Notes: generated by a model from the sequence alone, not told the origin. A stretch of 64,000 bases of DNA from Paenibacillus eucommiae (GCF_017874215.1 NZ_JAGGLB010000003.1:372001-436000); one strand, 5' to 3'; counted from the stretch's first letter, positions 14,858-23,587 are shown. Numbers and translations are program-made.

Positions 14858-17104
14858 TTAAGTTGTGACTATCCTGAGAGAAATACTTACTTTAAACAAG
14901 TCTCCCTCCGTTTCAATATCAAGGCTGCCTTCATGAAGGTCCACAATTGATTTCGCAATGGCCAGCCCGAGGCCAGAACCTTCTGTATGACGCGAAGTAT
15001 CTCCACGTTTGAACCGTTCAAATAGCTCATCCATATTTTCACTCAGTTCATATTTTGAGACATTCTTGAATGAAAGAATCACCTGATTGTCCAGCTTACG
15101 CACTGTAATATAAACGCGTGAGTTGTCCATCGAGTATTTAAAGACATTTCCGATTAAGTTATCAAAGACGCGCCACAGCTTTTTCCCATCTACTAGCGCG
15201 TAAACTGGCACATCCGTGTAAGTAACCCGGAATTGCAGACTGGACTCATTCATAGTGTCATCATATTCGGCAAGTGCTTGTTGTAAAAGCTGGACGAGAT
15301 CCACCTTTTCCAATGTCAATTCAACATTTCCACTGGCCATTTTCGAAACTTCAAATAAATCATCAATTAACAGCTTTAACCGCTTTGATTTCCTGTCAAT
15401 GATTTCGACATAGGCTAGCCTGTCCTCATTGGATACTTCTTCCGTTTTTAATAACCCGGTATAAGTAATAATGGAGGTTAGCGGTGTCCTTAAGTCATGA
15501 CTTACATTTGTAATTAACTCTGTTTTAAGTCGTTCGCTCTTTGCTTGTTCGTTCTGCGACGTTCTGACCCCTTGCTTTAATACATTCATATTTCCAGCGA
15601 GCATGGCCAGAACAGATTTCCCTGACACCGGAAGATCCTCCCCTAAATTACCAACAGCCAATTCATTCGTTTTATTGACGATCCGGTTAAAGTACCCGAT
15701 GCTTTTGATCAAAATAACAACAACTGGAAGCCCTATTAACGCAAGCAATAACATATATACAATAAGAAAAACGGGATCCACAATAATCATTATCGCTGCT
15801 AAACCTAGACCAAATACTGCCGCTAATACAATAAACATCTGCATGCCCATGCTCTTATTCAAGAAAGCGTCTTTCAGGCTGCTTATTGCTTTATTGAAAA
15901 GTACCTTCATGCTCTGTCCTGTTTTATTAAGGAGCGCCTTTTCCCATACTTTTTTTAAGTTTTTCCAATCCTTTAATTGTGCAGAAAGAAATCTCCCTTG
16001 AACAAGGGTAAGAAACCAAAGCAGTGATCCAGCTACCATATAAGTGAATATACCCCATGTGTACACAAATAGGTTTTCAATGTCATAAAAAATTTTTTCA
16101 TTAATGAGTAACAGAAAGATAACAGCCCCAAATCCAATTGTGGCAAATAAAACTACTCTAAGGTCAATGGGAAGCTTGATATAATAGGGCATCCATTTTT
16201 CAATTTCAACAACTATAACTTTCGATCTTTTCACAAGATAGAAACACAGAATAAGAACAAAAACGCTTGCTAAGGTACACACCAACCATATGAATTGTTT
16301 CTGCTTGTAGCGTTCGTACTTGATCATAACCGGGTTCGATGATGATAGAGATAGAGATTTAGATTTAGAAACTGCAATCTGTCCTTCAAACGGAATAAAT
16401 GAATCAACCTGTTGTTCATATCCTGGGATGCTGTAAGACATCGAATATTCTCTTGGTATAGAATAATTGGTTACAAATAACATGTGGTTGAGATTCATAT
16501 AGTCTTTTGCTGATTCAGCTTCTGAGTTGATCAGATTGGTATAAACTTTTCCGGTTGAACTGTTTTTAAAATAGTATTGAAATGCTTCTTTGTATTTCAA
16601 ATATTCAGAGCGGTAGTTTTCCCGATCCCTGTAGAACATGTCCATTGCATGTTCTTTTTCCTGTATAACCTTTGCTTTGAAATACTCATCACTTTTGAAC
16701 CCATTGGTAATATCCTCTATCTTTTTGTCTCTTTCCGCAACATAGATATCCGCTGCCGCTTTATTATCCATGGCCAATGCTTCCAGAATAGGAGCATCAT
16801 ACTCAGCATTTAAGTTAGCAATTTGATTAGTTAGATTTCCAAGCCGGTTACGATGCTCGTTAATTTCATCTTCATTGACAGTTATCGATTTTTTCGCTTC
16901 TTCCAAAGTGATATGGTTTAGCTCGAACATACTTAAATCCCTAATGAATTGATCGAGCTCGAATCGAAATTCCGGAGTGTGGAAATAATCCCGATGAACG
17001 TAATTGTTGCCGGCAGTGAAGAAGGTTAATATTCCGCTTAGGCCAAAAGTAAACATAAAAGCCCAAGCACCTATGATGATTCTATTTTTCCATTTTGTAC
17101 CCAA
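14858..17104 (-). CDS. Membrane sensor histidine kinase
   Basis: A 748-residue sensor kinase. TM1 is at about residues 11-30; a large extracytoplasmic domain with coiled-coil stretches (about 31-265) follows; then come several membrane helices (about 270-290, 310-335, 345-370, 415-470), a HAMP-like linker, the phosphoacceptor H box (ITNVSHDLRTPLTSIITYTG) and an ATPase domain with N box (FDNLIGNVFKYS), GSGLGLAIAKSIVDLH and a final KVSISL. It begins at TTG 17104, nine bases after AAGGTGG, and overlaps the response regulator by 23 bases. The extra block of central membrane helices is unusual for this class. The signal is unknown. Confidence 0.9.
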   Translation of the reverse strand: MGTKWKNRIIIGAWAFMFTFGLSGILTFFTAGNNYVHRDYFHTPEFRFELDQFIRDLSMFELNHITLEEAKKSITVNEDEINEHRNRLGNLTNQIANLNAEYDAPILEALAMDNKAAADIYVAERDKKIEDITNGFKSDEYFKAKVIQEKEHAMDMFYRDRENYRSEYLKYKEAFQYYFKNSSTGKVYTNLINSEAESAKDYMNLNHMLFVTNYSIPREYSMSYSIPGYEQQVDSFIPFEGQIAVSKSKSLSLSSSNPVMIKYERYKQKQFIWLVCTLASVFVLILCFYLVKRSKVIVVEIEKWMPYYIKLPIDLRVVLFATIGFGAVIFLLLINEKIFYDIENLFVYTWGIFTYMVAGSLLWFLTLVQGRFLSAQLKDWKNLKKVWEKALLNKTGQSMKVLFNKAISSLKDAFLNKSMGMQMFIVLAAVFGLGLAAIMIIVDPVFLIVYMLLLALIGLPVVVILIKSIGYFNRIVNKTNELAVGNLGEDLPVSGKSVLAMLAGNMNVLKQGVRTSQNEQAKSERLKTELITNVSHDLRTPLTSIITYTGLLKTEEVSNEDRLAYVEIIDRKSKRLKLLIDDLFEVSKMASGNVELTLEKVDLVQLLQQALAEYDDTMNESSLQFRVTYTDVPVYALVDGKKLWRVFDNLIGNVFKYSMDNSRVYITVRKLDNQVILSFKNVSKYELSENMDELFERFKRGDTSRHTEGSGLGLAIAKSIVDLHEGSLDIETEGDLFKVSISLRIVTT

Positions 17105-17774
17105 TTCCCCATACCACCTTTAAATATCTTGGATTTTTCGGATCGATTTCAATTTTCTCGCGAATTTTTCTGATATGGACGGCCACCGTATTTTCTGCGT
17201 TATAGCAAGGCTCCTTCCATACCCGTTCATAAATTTCATTGATGGAGAATACCCGTCCGGCGTTAGTCATAAGTAATTCAACAATTTTATATTCAATTGG
17301 AGTAAGCTTAACGGGGTCTCCGTGAGCGGTCACTTCCTTAGCTGTTTTGTCTAATGTGAGCCCATTAAGATCAATCATTTTTTTAATGCCCTCATAAGTA
17401 CCAAGAGTTACATATCTTCTCAACTGGGATTTCACGCGGGCTACGAGCTCCATAGGATTGAACGGTTTTGTGACATAATCATCCGCTCCCATATGCAGGC
17501 CTAATATCTTATCGGTATCCTCACTTTTTGCACTCAAAATAATGATAGGAATATTTTTCTGCTCACGAATTTTATATGTAGTGGAAATCCCATCCATCTT
17601 GGGCATCATAATATCTAATATAATGAGATGGATTTGGTGTTCATTTATGATTTCTAAAGCTTCGATCCCATCCTTTGCTTTTAATACGGTAATTCCTTCA
17701 TTTTTCAAATAAATTCCAATGACATCGCGTATTTCCTTTTCATCATCAACAACTAGTACAAAAAAAACATCCAT
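17082..17774 (-). CDS. OmpR/PhoB-type response regulator
   Basis: A 230-residue response regulator. The receiver domain has the acidic pair Asp10/Asp11, phosphoacceptor Asp54 (LIILDIMMPKMDG), Ser81 and Lys103 (YVTKPF). The C-terminal winged helix is of OmpR type (LTPIEYKIVELLMTNAGRVF, then YNAENTVAVHIRKIREKI and YLKVVWGIGYK). The ATG at 17774 follows AAGGTAGG. It is the first gene of the operon with the kinase. The receiver most resembles the VanR-like branch, but no van genes are here and the target genes are unknown. Confidence 0.93.
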   Translation of the reverse strand: MDVFFVLVVDDEKEIRDVIGIYLKNEGITVLKAKDGIEALEIINEHQIHLIILDIMMPKMDGISTTYKIREQKNIPIIILSAKSEDTDKILGLHMGADDYVTKPFNPMELVARVKSQLRRYVTLGTYEGIKKMIDLNGLTLDKTAKEVTAHGDPVKLTPIEYKIVELLMTNAGRVFSINEIYERVWKEPCYNAENTVAVHIRKIREKIEIDPKNPRYLKVVWGIGYKMEK

Positions 17775-17904
17775 GTTTCAACCTACCTTCCAGCTGCCAT
17801 CTTTCATTAGCTTTATTATAAACGTAAACTCTTAACAAAGATTTATGATAATTATGATGAACTTCTTAATATTTTTATAACACGTGAATATCCTTCTAAA
17901 AATA

Positions 17905-18217
17905 AGAAAAACGCCTTGCGGCGTCCTTTGATGAGCGTGTTCGTGACGTGGGAGCGTTGCTGAGGTAAGGGCCGTGGGCTCCAGCCGCTGTTAAAGATTT
18001 GTTCCCTTGAATGAAATGGATGAGGAGGTAGGAACAAATCTTTAAAGGCGGACGCTATCGCTCTTCCTCCCACACCCCTTACCTCTCTTTAGCTACAATC
18101 GTACGAACACCAGGCTCAAACGAACTGCCAGCAAGGGTTTTTCTCTGGATTGGAGGGGATTTCCCAGCGCTCACAACAGAGAGGAACTGCTCTTTAACGA
18201 TGTTTTTCATCGTTAAA
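17905..18217 (+). repeat. Interspersed nested-palindrome element, copy 2
   Basis: The cleanest forward copy. Left terminal arm AGAAAAACGCCTTGCGGCG at 17905-17923; GTGTTCGT (17937-17944) pairs with ACGAACAC (18103-18110); outer stem arms 17962-17978 and 18069-18085 pair at 15 of 17; inner arms 17993-18005 and 18031-18043 pair perfectly; right terminal arm ends at about 18145. A shared tail and one TTTAACGATG hairpin (18193-18217) follow. It fills the gap between the response-regulator start and the DUF6526 gene. Confidence 0.85.
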
Positions 18218-18320
18218 AAAAGCACACGCTCGTTTCAGCAGAGGGCGGACTGCTTCAGGGTATGCTCTTCCCTCTTCTATGATTTATCACTGTAAAGAAC
18301 TAAACTTTCTTATTTTGTAA

Positions 18321-18357
18321 AAGAAGGAGCCGCTAGTTAAGCAGGCTCCTTCCTCAA
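18321..18357 (-). terminator. Intrinsic terminator of the DUF6526-type gene
   Basis: On the minus strand GAAGGAGCC and GGCTCCTTC form a 9-bp stem with a 12-base loop followed by TTTT. It lies within ten bases of the stop codon. Confidence 0.75.
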
Positions 18358-18362
18358 ACTAT

Positions 18363-18794
18363 CTACACCCGAACATGATCGGCTCTCCATTGAGTTATAG
18401 ATTTCTTTATCTCGTTGGACTGCATCCCGGATTCGGCCGCTTTCGCGCACAGAGCAGGGAAATCCTTATCCGCTGAGAAACGAAGCGCAGTAATTTGCGC
18501 CAAAGTCAGTCTTGCATCTAATGGTTTGCCTGTTAGCATAAAGTGCCGTGAGTTCTCCTCTTGGCGAATAATACGATCTTGAAGCTTAGTTGCAAAGCTC
18601 CTAACGACTGCTACCAGCAGCAGCACACATATTGAGAGGCCAAACAATAGGATAGATGCAAAAGTGAAGCTTTCTCTTATTAAGTAAACAACAGTTGATA
18701 CAAATAAGATCAAAGCGATCGGCGACAAGACATAATGATAGAGAGTTGAAAATTTCTTGTGATTTTGGTAGTTTTGTTCGTTCGAATTGTTCAT
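18363..18794 (-). CDS. DUF6526-type membrane protein
   Basis: A 143-residue protein with an N-terminal NYQNHKKFSTLYHYVLSPIA segment, two transmembrane helices (about 27-47 and 51-70) and a soluble C-terminal helical part (LQDRIIRQEENSRHFMLTGK then PLDARLTLAQITALRFS). This pattern matches the DUF6526 family, common in Bacillota. The function is unknown. The start at 18794 has a weak AGGAGG-like site (GGAGGCATG). Confidence 0.75.
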   Translation of the reverse strand: MNNSNEQNYQNHKKFSTLYHYVLSPIALILFVSTVVYLIRESFTFASILLFGLSICVLLLVAVVRSFATKLQDRIIRQEENSRHFMLTGKPLDARLTLAQITALRFSADKDFPALCAKAAESGMQSNEIKKSITQWRADHVRV

Positions 18795-19120
18795 TCATGC
18801 CTCCTGATAGGTAATGGGTTACTTTTTCTCTGGAATACAGCATTAATAAGTGTGGAATATACAAAAACAATTATCTCATCATTCAACATTTCTAGCAAAT
18901 CCCAATTCCCGTGGGGAAAATAGACGAATACGATCAAAAAATCCAACAACAGCATGATGCTGTCTACGGCTTGTTTGTATTAATCTACTAGTAGATTGGT
19001 ATATTACTGACTCCAACAAAAAATATTTACACATCATCCCCGACACTCGCCTAAACATTACAAAACTGATTTGCGTAGAATATGAAGGTAATGACACATC
19101 ATTGTGAAAGGAGTGGCGAA
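18795..19120. other. Intergenic region without a recognisable gene
   Basis: About 325 bases between the divergent DUF6526-type gene and the YjcZ-type gene. It holds a perfect 16-bp palindrome AATCTACTAGTAGATT at 18982-18997, which could be an operator. Frames on both strands lack ribosome sites and family resemblance. Confidence 0.5.
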
Positions 19121-19213
19121 ATGTCGGAAATTTGTCATCGTCGCAATAACACTGCAGAAATTCTAGTCCTCTTCATTCTCTTAGTTATCATTGCATGCTC
19201 ATTCTGCTTCTAA
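19121..19213 (+). CDS. YjcZ-family small sporulation protein
   Basis: A 30-residue single-helix protein. A hydrophilic start (MSEICHRRNNTAE) leads into one hydrophobic helix (ILVLFILLVIIACSFCF) to the C-terminus. The VLFILLVII core is the hallmark of the YjcZ-type small proteins of spore formers, usually seen as MSxxYGxGGFALIVVLFILL. The Gly-rich lead is replaced here by a charged one. GAAAGGAG lies eight bases before the ATG. It is monocistronic and of unknown molecular role; expression during sporulation is expected from the family. Confidence 0.75.
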   Translation: MSEICHRRNNTAEILVLFILLVIIACSFCF

Positions 19214-19271
19214 TCTCGCCCTTCGTTCTTTTGATTACCATTTATGTAACAATTCCACTCTAGGGAGGCAA

Positions 19272-19415
19272 CTAATAAAAACAGCCCTCAATCCTGAACG
19301 GAAAGAGGGCTGTTGTTGTCATTCCTATGCTAAATGCGCTATATCCCAATACTGATACCACTTTATTATTCCCACCCACATTTATTCCCCGAAGCAGTGC
19401 GACATAGACCATCAT
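19272..19415 (-). pseudogene. Truncated DUF1697 gene remnant
   Basis: The frame begins with MMVYVALLRGINVGGNNKVV, the characteristic first 20 residues of DUF1697 proteins, which are normally about 180 residues long. After this the match is lost and the frame runs for about 27 unrelated codons into the terminator hairpin at 19281-19313. GGAGG precedes the start, so the 5' end looks intact while the body has been deleted. It lies directly downstream of the GNAT gene on the same strand. Confidence 0.7.
19274..19313 (-). terminator. Intrinsic terminator
   Basis: ACAGCCCTC (19281-19289) pairs with GAGGGCTGT (19305-19313) and reads on the minus strand into TTTTTATT. It closes the transcript of the GNAT gene and the DUF1697 remnant. 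Confidence 0.8.
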
Positions 19416-19422
19416 TGTCCTC

Positions 19423-20439
19423 CTATCCGTAACAGGCCCTGAGTACTTGATCAATAGGTGCTATAATGCGGCAGCTGCCGCGGAGGGGCTTGAAGCCAAG
19501 CCGATGATTTATGGAAAGGATGGAAGTGTTCAAGGAATCATTATCTGTACGTACATACCGGGCGTTGCGTTTTTTAGCTAACTGAGCGGCCAAAATTTTT
19601 AGAGCTGTAGCAACCTTTCTTCCCCGGTACTGTTTGCTGACTCCTGTATATTCATGATACATGCCTTCAGTCTGTGAATTGTACAGCAAATGGGTCACCC
19701 CAATATATTCTTCATCCTTTGCAGCAATGAGCACCAAATCTGGCTGATAGCCATCTACATTCAAATACCATTTCCGCCATTCGGTTATATCCGGTACATC
19801 TCCGCGATAGCCAGGTATGTCTACCAGCGTTTCTTTATAAAGCTCATAGAGCTTGAGTTCACTCTCATCACCAGATTCGTCAGCAAGCGTCAGAAAACGG
19901 ATGCCTTCTGCCTGCAGTTGCTGAATAATATCCAAACCTAATTGATCATCATAATTCGCTATTTCAAGAACAGACTGGAATGAACGACGTTCAATCGCAA
20001 ATCCCCTTAGCTCTACAAAACGTAAAGCCTCAATATCATCATCCCATATTTCCGAAATAAGCGAATCTGCACCGAGGTTTGAACCCCACTTCGCCACATG
20101 CTGCAATAGTAGAGTTCCTGCTCCTTGCTTGCGGTACTGCTTGTCAACGACAAGTGTGTTGCAGAGAAAACCCGGCTCTGTCCAAGGAGCACGCCATGAC
20201 AAGACAAACCCTATTATTTCCCCCACTTCATTTATAGCTACCTGCCGTTCCCGATCATATCCCTGAAGCTGCCCATTCTCATCTTTCCAGGTTTCACCGA
20301 CTTCGTAAAGCTTCTCGTCATCCTCCCGCAGCTTATGAGCCGTAGTAGGCTCTGACCAAAACTGATTCAGCACTCTCGAAATTGCTTCGTAATCCTCAGG
20401 CAAATGCAAAGGACGAAGCTGAAAATTCCTGCTATTCAT
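19423..20439 (-). CDS. Tandem GNAT-domain acetyltransferase
   Basis: A 338-residue protein with two GCN5-type acetyltransferase folds. The first (about 1-165) has the acetyl-CoA loop VDKQYRKQGAGTLLLQHVAK; the second (about 175-338) has VSKQYRGRKVATALKILAAQ, with R/Q-x-x-G/R-x-G/A signatures in both. The ATG at 20439 follows GGGGGTG. Tandem GNATs of this kind modify small amines or antibiotics, but no substrate can be named. It lies 33 bases behind a small hypothetical gene on the same strand. Confidence 0.85.
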   Translation of the reverse strand: MNSRNFQLRPLHLPEDYEAISRVLNQFWSEPTTAHKLREDDEKLYEVGETWKDENGQLQGYDRERQVAINEVGEIIGFVLSWRAPWTEPGFLCNTLVVDKQYRKQGAGTLLLQHVAKWGSNLGADSLISEIWDDDIEALRFVELRGFAIERRSFQSVLEIANYDDQLGLDIIQQLQAEGIRFLTLADESGDESELKLYELYKETLVDIPGYRGDVPDITEWRKWYLNVDGYQPDLVLIAAKDEEYIGVTHLLYNSQTEGMYHEYTGVSKQYRGRKVATALKILAAQLAKKRNARYVRTDNDSLNTSILSINHRLGFKPLRGSCRIIAPIDQVLRACYG

Positions 20440-20471
20440 ACTAGCACCCCCATTCAACCTTTTTTGGACCA

Positions 20472-20693
20472 TCAGCTCTTTATTCCCGGGAAGCGCTTTT
20501 CCAAAGTGGAAATCAATTCACCGTAAGAATCCCGTAATTCTGTTATCGTTATTAGCTCAGGTGTATTTGAGATTTCTTCTGATGTGTGCGTACGTAGAAC
20601 ACCCTCAAGTCCATCATAGTTGAACTTCATTTCTTTATAGGTTTGGGTGAGCTTCTCCAAGACGACTCCAATTAAGGTTTGATATTGCTCCAT
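20472..20693 (-). CDS. Small hypothetical protein
   Basis: A 73-residue soluble, mostly helical protein (MEQYQTLIGVVLEKLTQTYK..., ending in LEKRFPGIKS). AAGGAG lies six bases before the ATG at 20693, which supports real translation. No family is recognised and there are no membrane segments or cysteines. It is followed by the GNAT gene and probably shares its transcript. Confidence 0.65.
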   Translation of the reverse strand: MEQYQTLIGVVLEKLTQTYKEMKFNYDGLEGVLRTHTSEEISNTPELITITELRDSYGELISTLEKRFPGIKS

Positions 20694-20795
20694 AGTTGAC
20701 TCCTTTCGATTACCTGATTCCGGGATTGGATTGTTTAATTTTACCATAACCTACGAACAATTTGTCCGGAAAAAATGTGTATAGCTGACTATTCA

Positions 20796-20833
20796 GTCAA
20801 AGTCAAAGTCAAAGAAAAAGAAAAAGAAAAAGA
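20796..20833. repeat. Purine-rich microsatellite
   Basis: Three copies of GTCAAA are followed by four copies of GAAAAA-type hexamers between the hypothetical gene and the thioredoxin-reductase-like gene. Confidence 0.8.
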
Positions 20834-20936
20834 CCAAGAGCATACTCCTGATCTTTGCTTTTATTTTGATCGTTTAGAATAGCGGATAAACCCATATACA
20901 ATAACGGCCGGTTCTGGTTTCATTGTATAGTATTAT

Positions 20937-21833
20937 TTAAAACTCATCCTGAATGAGATCGGAACACACACCAATTGCTGCTTTGTTTCCTTCTCCCGCG
21001 GCGACAATCAGCTGCTTAATTAAAATACTGGTTGCATCCCCAGCCACATAAACACCAGGTACACTAGTTCTGCCGAAATCGTCCACCTCAATGCCGCCAT
21101 AATCATTAGTTTTACAGCCCAAATCTTTGCCGAATGAAGCTGGCACCCAATCTGGGGAAATCAGCCCGCCTTCCCGCTCAATTTCTGTTTGATCCTCTAA
21201 AATTATTTTCTCCAGCATTCCGTTTTGGCCGACCAATGAGCTAATTTTTTGTTCATATACGGGGATGCCCTTTTGAAGCAGTTGCTCCTTCTGTTCTTCG
21301 GTGATGATGGATGTTCCATTGGTGCATACCACGAGATTTTTGCTCCAATTGTATAAGTTCTTTACTACATGAAAAACGGCCGGATGACCACTTATTACTA
21401 CGAGTGCTTTATCTCTTAATTCCCAGCCATCACAGAAGGGACAATTAAATAAACTCTTTCCATAATACTCCTTTACCCTGTCCAATTCAGGAAGTACTTC
21501 TTTTAAACCAGTAGCAAGAATAATTTTTTTCGCTTCGAATGAATGGCCTTTTTCCGTTACGAGCGTAAAGACACTGTTCTCCTGTTTTATTTCTACAATA
21601 GTGTCCGCTTTGATCTCAATGGATGGGTATATCTCTATGTCCTGATGGGCAATTCGCCTGAACTCATTAGGCTGGATGCCGTCCCTTGTGATAAATCCGT
21701 GCGACTCCTTGGTTACAGCATTTCTTGGCTTATTATCATCGAATAGAATGACACTTCTTCTCGCTCTACCTAGTACAAGGGCTGCGTTAAGCCCGGCAGG
21801 CCCTCCGCCTACAATCGCGCAATCAACTGGCAT
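20937..21833 (-). CDS. Thioredoxin reductase-like FAD/NAD(P)-dependent oxidoreductase
   Basis: A 298-residue flavoprotein with an N-terminal FAD site (CAIVGGGPAGLNAALVLGRA), a redox-type CPFCDG motif (about residue 133), a nucleotide-binding segment (ALVVISGHPAVFHVVKNL), and a closing FAD motif (PGVYVAGDAT). Thioredoxin reductases carry CATC or CVTC here, and CPFC places this in the short YumC/TrxB-like group often encoded singly. The electron acceptor is unknown and no thioredoxin gene is adjacent. GGAGG lies seven bases before the ATG. Confidence 0.88.
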   Translation of the reverse strand: MPVDCAIVGGGPAGLNAALVLGRARRSVILFDDNKPRNAVTKESHGFITRDGIQPNEFRRIAHQDIEIYPSIEIKADTIVEIKQENSVFTLVTEKGHSFEAKKIILATGLKEVLPELDRVKEYYGKSLFNCPFCDGWELRDKALVVISGHPAVFHVVKNLYNWSKNLVVCTNGTSIITEEQKEQLLQKGIPVYEQKISSLVGQNGMLEKIILEDQTEIEREGGLISPDWVPASFGKDLGCKTNDYGGIEVDDFGRTSVPGVYVAGDATSILIKQLIVAAGEGNKAAIGVCSDLIQDEF

Positions 21834-21958
21834 ACCTGTTCCTCCTGATAATGAGATATATTAAAGACTCTTAATGTCCTTAATATAACAAGCTTCATTT
21901 ACTAAGTCAAGTTGTAGAAATCAGTTCTTCTTAAACAAGCCCACTATATCCACAAAAA

Positions 21959-22456
21959 TCACTGTCTTTTTGCAGATCGTTCATAAATATGAAAATAGTA
22001 TGTATATGGGTTCTTTTCATCGGTGATACCTTTTTCTACAGAAACCTCATTCCAATCTTCCTCATTAATTTCTGGAAAAAAAGTATCTCCCCCGAAATCA
22101 TGATGGATCTTTGTCAAATACATTTTGTCTACGTACGGTAAAAACAAGGTGTAAATCTGTTCACCACCAAAAATGAATATTTCCTCTTCCCCTTCACACA
22201 ATCTGAATACATCCTCAACAGTATGAACAATTTCACATCCTATCGCAGTATAATCATAATCCCTTGATAAAATTATATTTCTTCTTCCAGGCAACGCTTT
22301 GCCAATCGATTCAAAGTTTTTCCTGCCTAACACTATCGGATGCCCCATTGTAGTTTTCTTAACATATTGCCATTCTTTAGGCAGTCTCCATGGAAGATCG
22401 TTGTTTTTGCCAATAACCCTGTTATTGTCCATCGCTGCTATGATTGAAATAAGCAT
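21959..22456 (-). CDS. Dihydrofolate reductase, similar to trimethoprim-resistance DfrG/DfrD
   Basis: A 165-residue DHFR that reduces dihydrofolate with NADPH. The fold markers are MLISIIAAMDNNRVIGKNND, LPWRLPKEWQYVKKTTMGHP, IVLGRKNFESIGKALPGRRN, EEIFIFGGEQIYTLFLPYVD and TKIHHDFGGDTFFPEI. From memory, the sequence and length follow the DfrG/DfrD/DfrK resistance group far more closely than housekeeping Bacillus DfrA, and the partner thyA is absent. It is 21 bases behind an aminoglycoside-phosphotransferase-like gene, with AAGGAAG seven bases before its start. Whether it confers resistance has to be tested. Confidence 0.9.
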   Translation of the reverse strand: MLISIIAAMDNNRVIGKNNDLPWRLPKEWQYVKKTTMGHPIVLGRKNFESIGKALPGRRNIILSRDYDYTAIGCEIVHTVEDVFRLCEGEEEIFIFGGEQIYTLFLPYVDKMYLTKIHHDFGGDTFFPEINEEDWNEVSVEKGITDEKNPYTYYFHIYERSAKRQ

Positions 22457-22477
22457 TCAGTCACTTCCTTTTAGTAA

Positions 22478-23392
22478 TTATAAAATTGTATTTTGATACC
22501 ATTCTGGAGCACCATTGTTAGCGAAGTCATGCGTTTCTACTATGAATCGGGTTCTCTCTTCAACAGCTTGCAGGTTATTTGCCGCCGCGCCAGCTATTTG
22601 ACTAGCATGCTGGTTGAGTGCGACAAACAAATTGTATTTTCGCCAAAAATCATCAGGTATTTTATGGTTAAAGTACCCAATTACTTGACCCTTCGCAAAA
22701 TATGCACTTACATGAATCGTAAACTTGGGCAATTTAAAAAATTCCTCAAAGGGGTCACCCCAATCATAGGAATCGAAATCAATAATTGAAATGGTGCCAT
22801 CATCTTTTACAATCATATTTTGAGGATGGAAATCATCATGTTGAAAATGTATGGGGCTATCTTTCAATAAATAGATGTTATCTTTAATATAGCTTTCAAT
22901 ACATTCCTGCTTGTAAAATGTAAGACCCAGTCTCTTGCATTCATCTATTTTATTCTGATACTTTCTCATCCTTTTTTCATACCAGTTGAAAGGTTTCTGT
23001 GGCGTGATTACATGGATTTTCTTTAATTCTTCACCTGCTGAAATCCCTAGACTATACTGCTCTTCAACGCTCTTAAGAGGTAAAGAAGTGTCCCCACTCA
23101 CTCCATCAAGATACGATAATATCATATAACATATTTGCTGTTCCTCATTAATACCGAATTTTACTGGCAATGGACACGAAACATTATGGCTGTAATGCCT
23201 TTTTAACAAATCAAACTCAACACTGCGTCTATCTGCTTTTTCAATTCCGTATATTTTCAAAACGTATTTCGATTTATTCCCCTTGGAATAAAGGATATAT
23301 TTTGTGGCAGTTGAAAAGCCCTTTTTAAAAACTGAAAAATGAGTTATGGAAGGATCTTGCAAGTCATTTATTATGTCCTCGATTTTAACCAT
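22478..23392 (-). CDS. Aminoglycoside phosphotransferase (APH)-family kinase
   Basis: A 304-residue small-molecule kinase fold. The N-lobe Lys lies in KYVLKIYG; the catalytic loop is FQHDDFHPQNMI (Brenner motif HxDxxxxN) and the metal-binding Asp follows in SIIDFDSYDWGDPFEE. The ATG at 23392 was chosen because AGGA lies five bases upstream; the longer frame to 23569 has no ribosome site. The family phosphorylates aminoglycosides, macrolides, choline or other alcohols, so a resistance role is possible but not shown. It forms a probable operon with the DHFR gene. Confidence 0.85.
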   Translation of the reverse strand: MVKIEDIINDLQDPSITHFSVFKKGFSTATKYILYSKGNKSKYVLKIYGIEKADRRSVEFDLLKRHYSHNVSCPLPVKFGINEEQQICYMILSYLDGVSGDTSLPLKSVEEQYSLGISAGEELKKIHVITPQKPFNWYEKRMRKYQNKIDECKRLGLTFYKQECIESYIKDNIYLLKDSPIHFQHDDFHPQNMIVKDDGTISIIDFDSYDWGDPFEEFFKLPKFTIHVSAYFAKGQVIGYFNHKIPDDFWRKYNLFVALNQHASQIAGAAANNLQAVEERTRFIVETHDFANNGAPEWYQNTIL

Positions 23393-23587
23393 AAGTTCCT
23401 TTAATAAATTCGAGATGTTTGGGCATCCAATACGCCACCTTTTTCTACGCTCACCATTGGGAATTAATTGTAACATAGATATAGTCACATTAGAAAGACG
23501 CCTTGTGGTCGACGCTACACCTTCCTGGTGACCGCGACATTCAGTTAAGCAGCATGTGGTTATTGTCAAGCCGGCTACTTAATGGAT

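Noticed and set aside
18879..19097. 72-codon minus-strand ORF in the gap before the YjcZ-type gene
   Set aside because: No ribosome site, odd composition and no family resemblance.
23490..23530. Possible eighth element copy (AGACGCCTTGTGGTC)
   Set aside because: Only about 15 bases resemble the left arm and no other part follows.
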